Below, one piece after another: positions 5,410 through 6,830 of a DNA stretch of 6,830 nt; positions within the stretch are counted from its first letter, which is position 1, and each line of letters opens with the position of its first letter. The position numbers were made by a program, and so were the translations under genes. This stretch comes from Candidatus Krumholzibacteriia bacterium (GTDB taxonomy: Bacteria; Krumholzibacteriota; Krumholzibacteriia; LZORAL124-64-63). The notes under the pieces were generated by a model that was given only the letters and a program-made list of their open reading frames with translations, was not told the origin of the DNA and made no database searches. The DNA is taken from NCBI GenBank assembly GCA_030590265.1, contig JAUUYW010000180.1, positions 1 through 6,830 on the forward strand, in the 5' to 3' direction.

Positions 5410-6612
5410 ATGTTAAAAACAATTAGAGACCATTCCTGGCTGCGGCTTCGTCTAGCTGCTGTTCATTTTTGTATCCTGGTTTCATTGCTTGTGGTGATGC
5501 TGGTTTGCACTGGTTTGGCCTATGCAGCCCACCCACCGCATCATCCAGGAAGCCTGCAACTATTCCACCCAATAGCCACCAGTCCCGACCCTGAAACCAG
5601 CACCAATGTTCGGCTGTCACTTTTTTATGGCCGCTCCGGTCACATCCACGGGCTGGATGCCAGTGCAGTAGCCTCCATCACCGGCGGTGATTTCACGGGT
5701 CTGCAATTGACGGGTCTGTACAGTGGAGTCAAAGGCTCTTTCAAAGGTGTTTCTTTCAACTTCGGGGTCCAGAACCACCTGGCTCCGGCCACTGGTGTTC
5801 AGTTCACCGGTCTGGCCAACTTTCACCAGGACTTTTTTGCCGGTGCCCAGTTTGCCGGTTCGTTGAACTACACCAGAAAAGGTTTTGTGGGTGCTCAGTT
5901 CAGTGGCCTGATGAACCTGAATGATGGTTACGGCGGTTATCTGCAGGTCAGTTCCATTGCCAATGTCAACGTCAAGGCATTTGGCGGCCTTCAACTTGCT
6001 GCCATCATGAATTTCGCCGGCGAAGAAACCTTTGGCAGCCAGATCGCCATTCTGAACTATTCCGGGCAAATGGAGGGTGCCCAGATTGGGTTGGTGAATA
6101 TTGCCGAAGAAATGTCCGGGTTGCAGTTCGGTGTCGTCAACATATCCAAAAGGTTCGAAGGTCTGCCTCTCGGTGTGGTCAATATTTCCGACGACAGCAC
6201 CCTTCAAGGAATGGCTTACGGCAGCAACCTCTCTCTTTACAACATTGGCGCACGAACCGTGGTCAACAAATGGTCGTCCATCGTTTCCCTTGGCTATACG
6301 GATCAAACTTCTGATGCCCCCAACTCCGGTTTTTTAGGCTGGCACTTTGGACGCCAGTTTCCCCTTGGAGAGAAAGCAACCCTCACCCTGGATGCCGGCT
6401 ATCTGCACATCATCCCCCAGGATTATGACGACCCGGCGATCAATGACAACCAACATTTTGCCATGCAAATGCGTCTGTTCGCCGACTACCGTCTTGGAAA
6501 AACCGTCGCCCTTGTGGCTGGAGGTGGTTTCAGCACCATCTTCTCCGAGTACACCACTCATGCCCGATCCCAAACCGAAGGTCATGTCTTCGGCGGGATT
6601 TCACTTTTTTGA
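5410..6612 (+). CDS. Exported surface-repeat protein with C-terminal beta-barrel (LA_2272-type repeats)
   Basis: The 400-residue product has a long N-terminal signal peptide: a basic region (to Arg14), core ILVSLLVVMLVC and cleavage after AYA at 39. Residues ~93-280 contain about a dozen short repeats of 13-18 residues with core G-x-Q-[FIL]-x-G-L/V-x-N, for example GVQFTGLANF, GAQFSGLMNL, GLQLAAIMNF, GAQIGLVNI and GLQFGVVNI. This resembles the LA_2272 family of surface repeat-containing proteins. Residues ~288-400 show barrel-like strands and end in GHVFGGISLF, with the terminal Phe typical of Omp85/BAM substrates. I infer an outer-membrane anchored protein with a repetitive solenoid-like part; ligand unknown. 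The frame is open upstream to TTG 5332, but ATG 5410 is preferred because it directly precedes the signal peptide and follows a -10 box. No ribosome site is visible. It is followed 3 bp downstream by the next gene. Confidence 0.82.
   Translation: MLKTIRDHSWLRLRLAAVHFCILVSLLVVMLVCTGLAYAAHPPHHPGSLQLFHPIATSPDPETSTNVRLSLFYGRSGHIHGLDASAVASITGGDFTGLQLTGLYSGVKGSFKGVSFNFGVQNHLAPATGVQFTGLANFHQDFFAGAQFAGSLNYTRKGFVGAQFSGLMNLNDGYGGYLQVSSIANVNVKAFGGLQLAAIMNFAGEETFGSQIAILNYSGQMEGAQIGLVNIAEEMSGLQFGVVNISKRFEGLPLGVVNISDDSTLQGMAYGSNLSLYNIGARTVVNKWSSIVSLGYTDQTSDAPNSGFLGWHFGRQFPLGEKATLTLDAGYLHIIPQDYDDPAINDNQHFAMQMRLFADYRLGKTVALVAGGGFSTIFSEYTTHARSQTEGHVFGGISLF
5686..6207 (+). repeat. Coding region of ~11 degenerate G-x-Q-[FIL]-x-G-L-x-N protein repeats
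   Basis: Residues 93-266 of the surface-repeat protein. The units vary from 13 to 18 residues and share glycine, glutamine, a hydrophobic residue and asparagine at fixed places. The DNA itself has diverged (different codons in each copy), so the array is old rather than a recent expansion. The last three complete units (GAQIGLVNI, GLQFGVVNI, GLPLGVVNI) are the most alike. Confidence 0.75.
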
Positions 6613-6615
6613 TAT

Positions 6616-6830
6616 ATGAAAAAAACGACTAAAATCACCATGGTCTTCATTCTGCTGGGCGTGCTCTGCTCAATGGCTGCTGATGTTCCTGTTGCCACTG
6701 CCGACGAGCCCATCAAGCCCATTGATTGGGAACAGAATACGGCCTCCGCCATCCAGGATACCTTCATCATGGAGAAGAATTTTCTCCGTGCGGCTGTGGA
6801 AGTGGTCGGACTCAACCTCCTGGTCTGGTC
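6616..6830 (+). CDS. Exported protein of unknown function, 3' truncated by the window end
   Basis: The first 71 residues are visible. They begin with a signal peptide (MKKTTKIT, core MVFILLGVLCSMAA, cleavage near VATA-DE at about residue 29) and continue with a polar stretch (IKPIDWEQNTASAIQDTF) and then NFLRAAVEVVGLNLLVW, which may start a membrane-associated or barrel domain. It might be a DUF3943-like envelope protein, but this rests on a vague resemblance. The ATG lies 3 bp after the stop codon of the surface-repeat gene and has no Shine-Dalgarno of its own, so translation is likely coupled and the two genes form an operon. Confidence 0.7.
   Translation, partial: MKKTTKITMVFILLGVLCSMAADVPVATADEPIKPIDWEQNTASAIQDTFIMEKNFLRAAVEVVGLNLLVW

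Noticed and set aside
5617..6306. 229-codon open frame antisense to the surface-repeat gene
   Set aside because: It mirrors the repeats of the + strand protein; no start signals or recognisable family.
1..6830. CRISPR array, tRNA, rRNA, insertion sequence or defence island
   Set aside because: No regularly spaced DNA repeats, cloverleaf-like segments, transposase motifs or defence-type domains were seen on either strand; the only tandem pattern is at protein level in the surface-repeat gene.

Overview
The window reads as chromosomal DNA from a Gram-negative bacterium. Two proteins are predicted outer-membrane barrels, nearly every gene starts with a signal peptide, and the large protease ends in a FlgD-like / type IX-style C-terminal module. 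That tail, together with a stand-alone cysteine-rich PPC-like secreted protein, is the style of the FCB superphylum and neighbouring candidate phyla (Krumholzibacteriota/Eisenbacteria-like lineages). The lineage is inferred from protein style only; there is no rRNA or core marker gene here.

Layout, left to right: (1) the 3' end of an unidentified + strand gene (to 279), then a strong hairpin at 295-328 shared as terminator with the converging gene. (2) A 979-residue secreted zinc metalloprotease on the - strand (352-3291) with propeptide, HEFGH catalytic domain, C-terminal beta-domains and sorting-type tail. (3) A 215-bp divergent intergenic region (3292-3506) with candidate promoters for both sides. 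(4) A 359-residue cysteine-rich exported protein with two PPC-like beta domains (+, 3507-4586). (5) A 128-bp convergent gap holding a 14-bp C/G palindrome. (6) A 210-residue 8-stranded outer-membrane barrel (-, 4715-5347). (7) A very short divergent gap (62 bp) with candidate promoters placed so close that both transcripts could be leaderless. (8) A 400-residue surface-repeat/barrel protein (+, 5410-6612), followed after 3 bp by (9) the start of another exported protein running off the right end.

The common theme is the cell envelope and exterior: all five genes whose N-terminus is visible carry a signal peptide. The protease and the PPC-like protein share a divergent control region and may be co-regulated; the two genes at the right end form an operon. 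I see no RNA genes, CRISPR, insertion sequences, phage genes or defence system. The most unusual points are the paired leaderless-type promoters at 5348-5409, the glycine-rich repeat protein, and the protease/PPC divergent pair.
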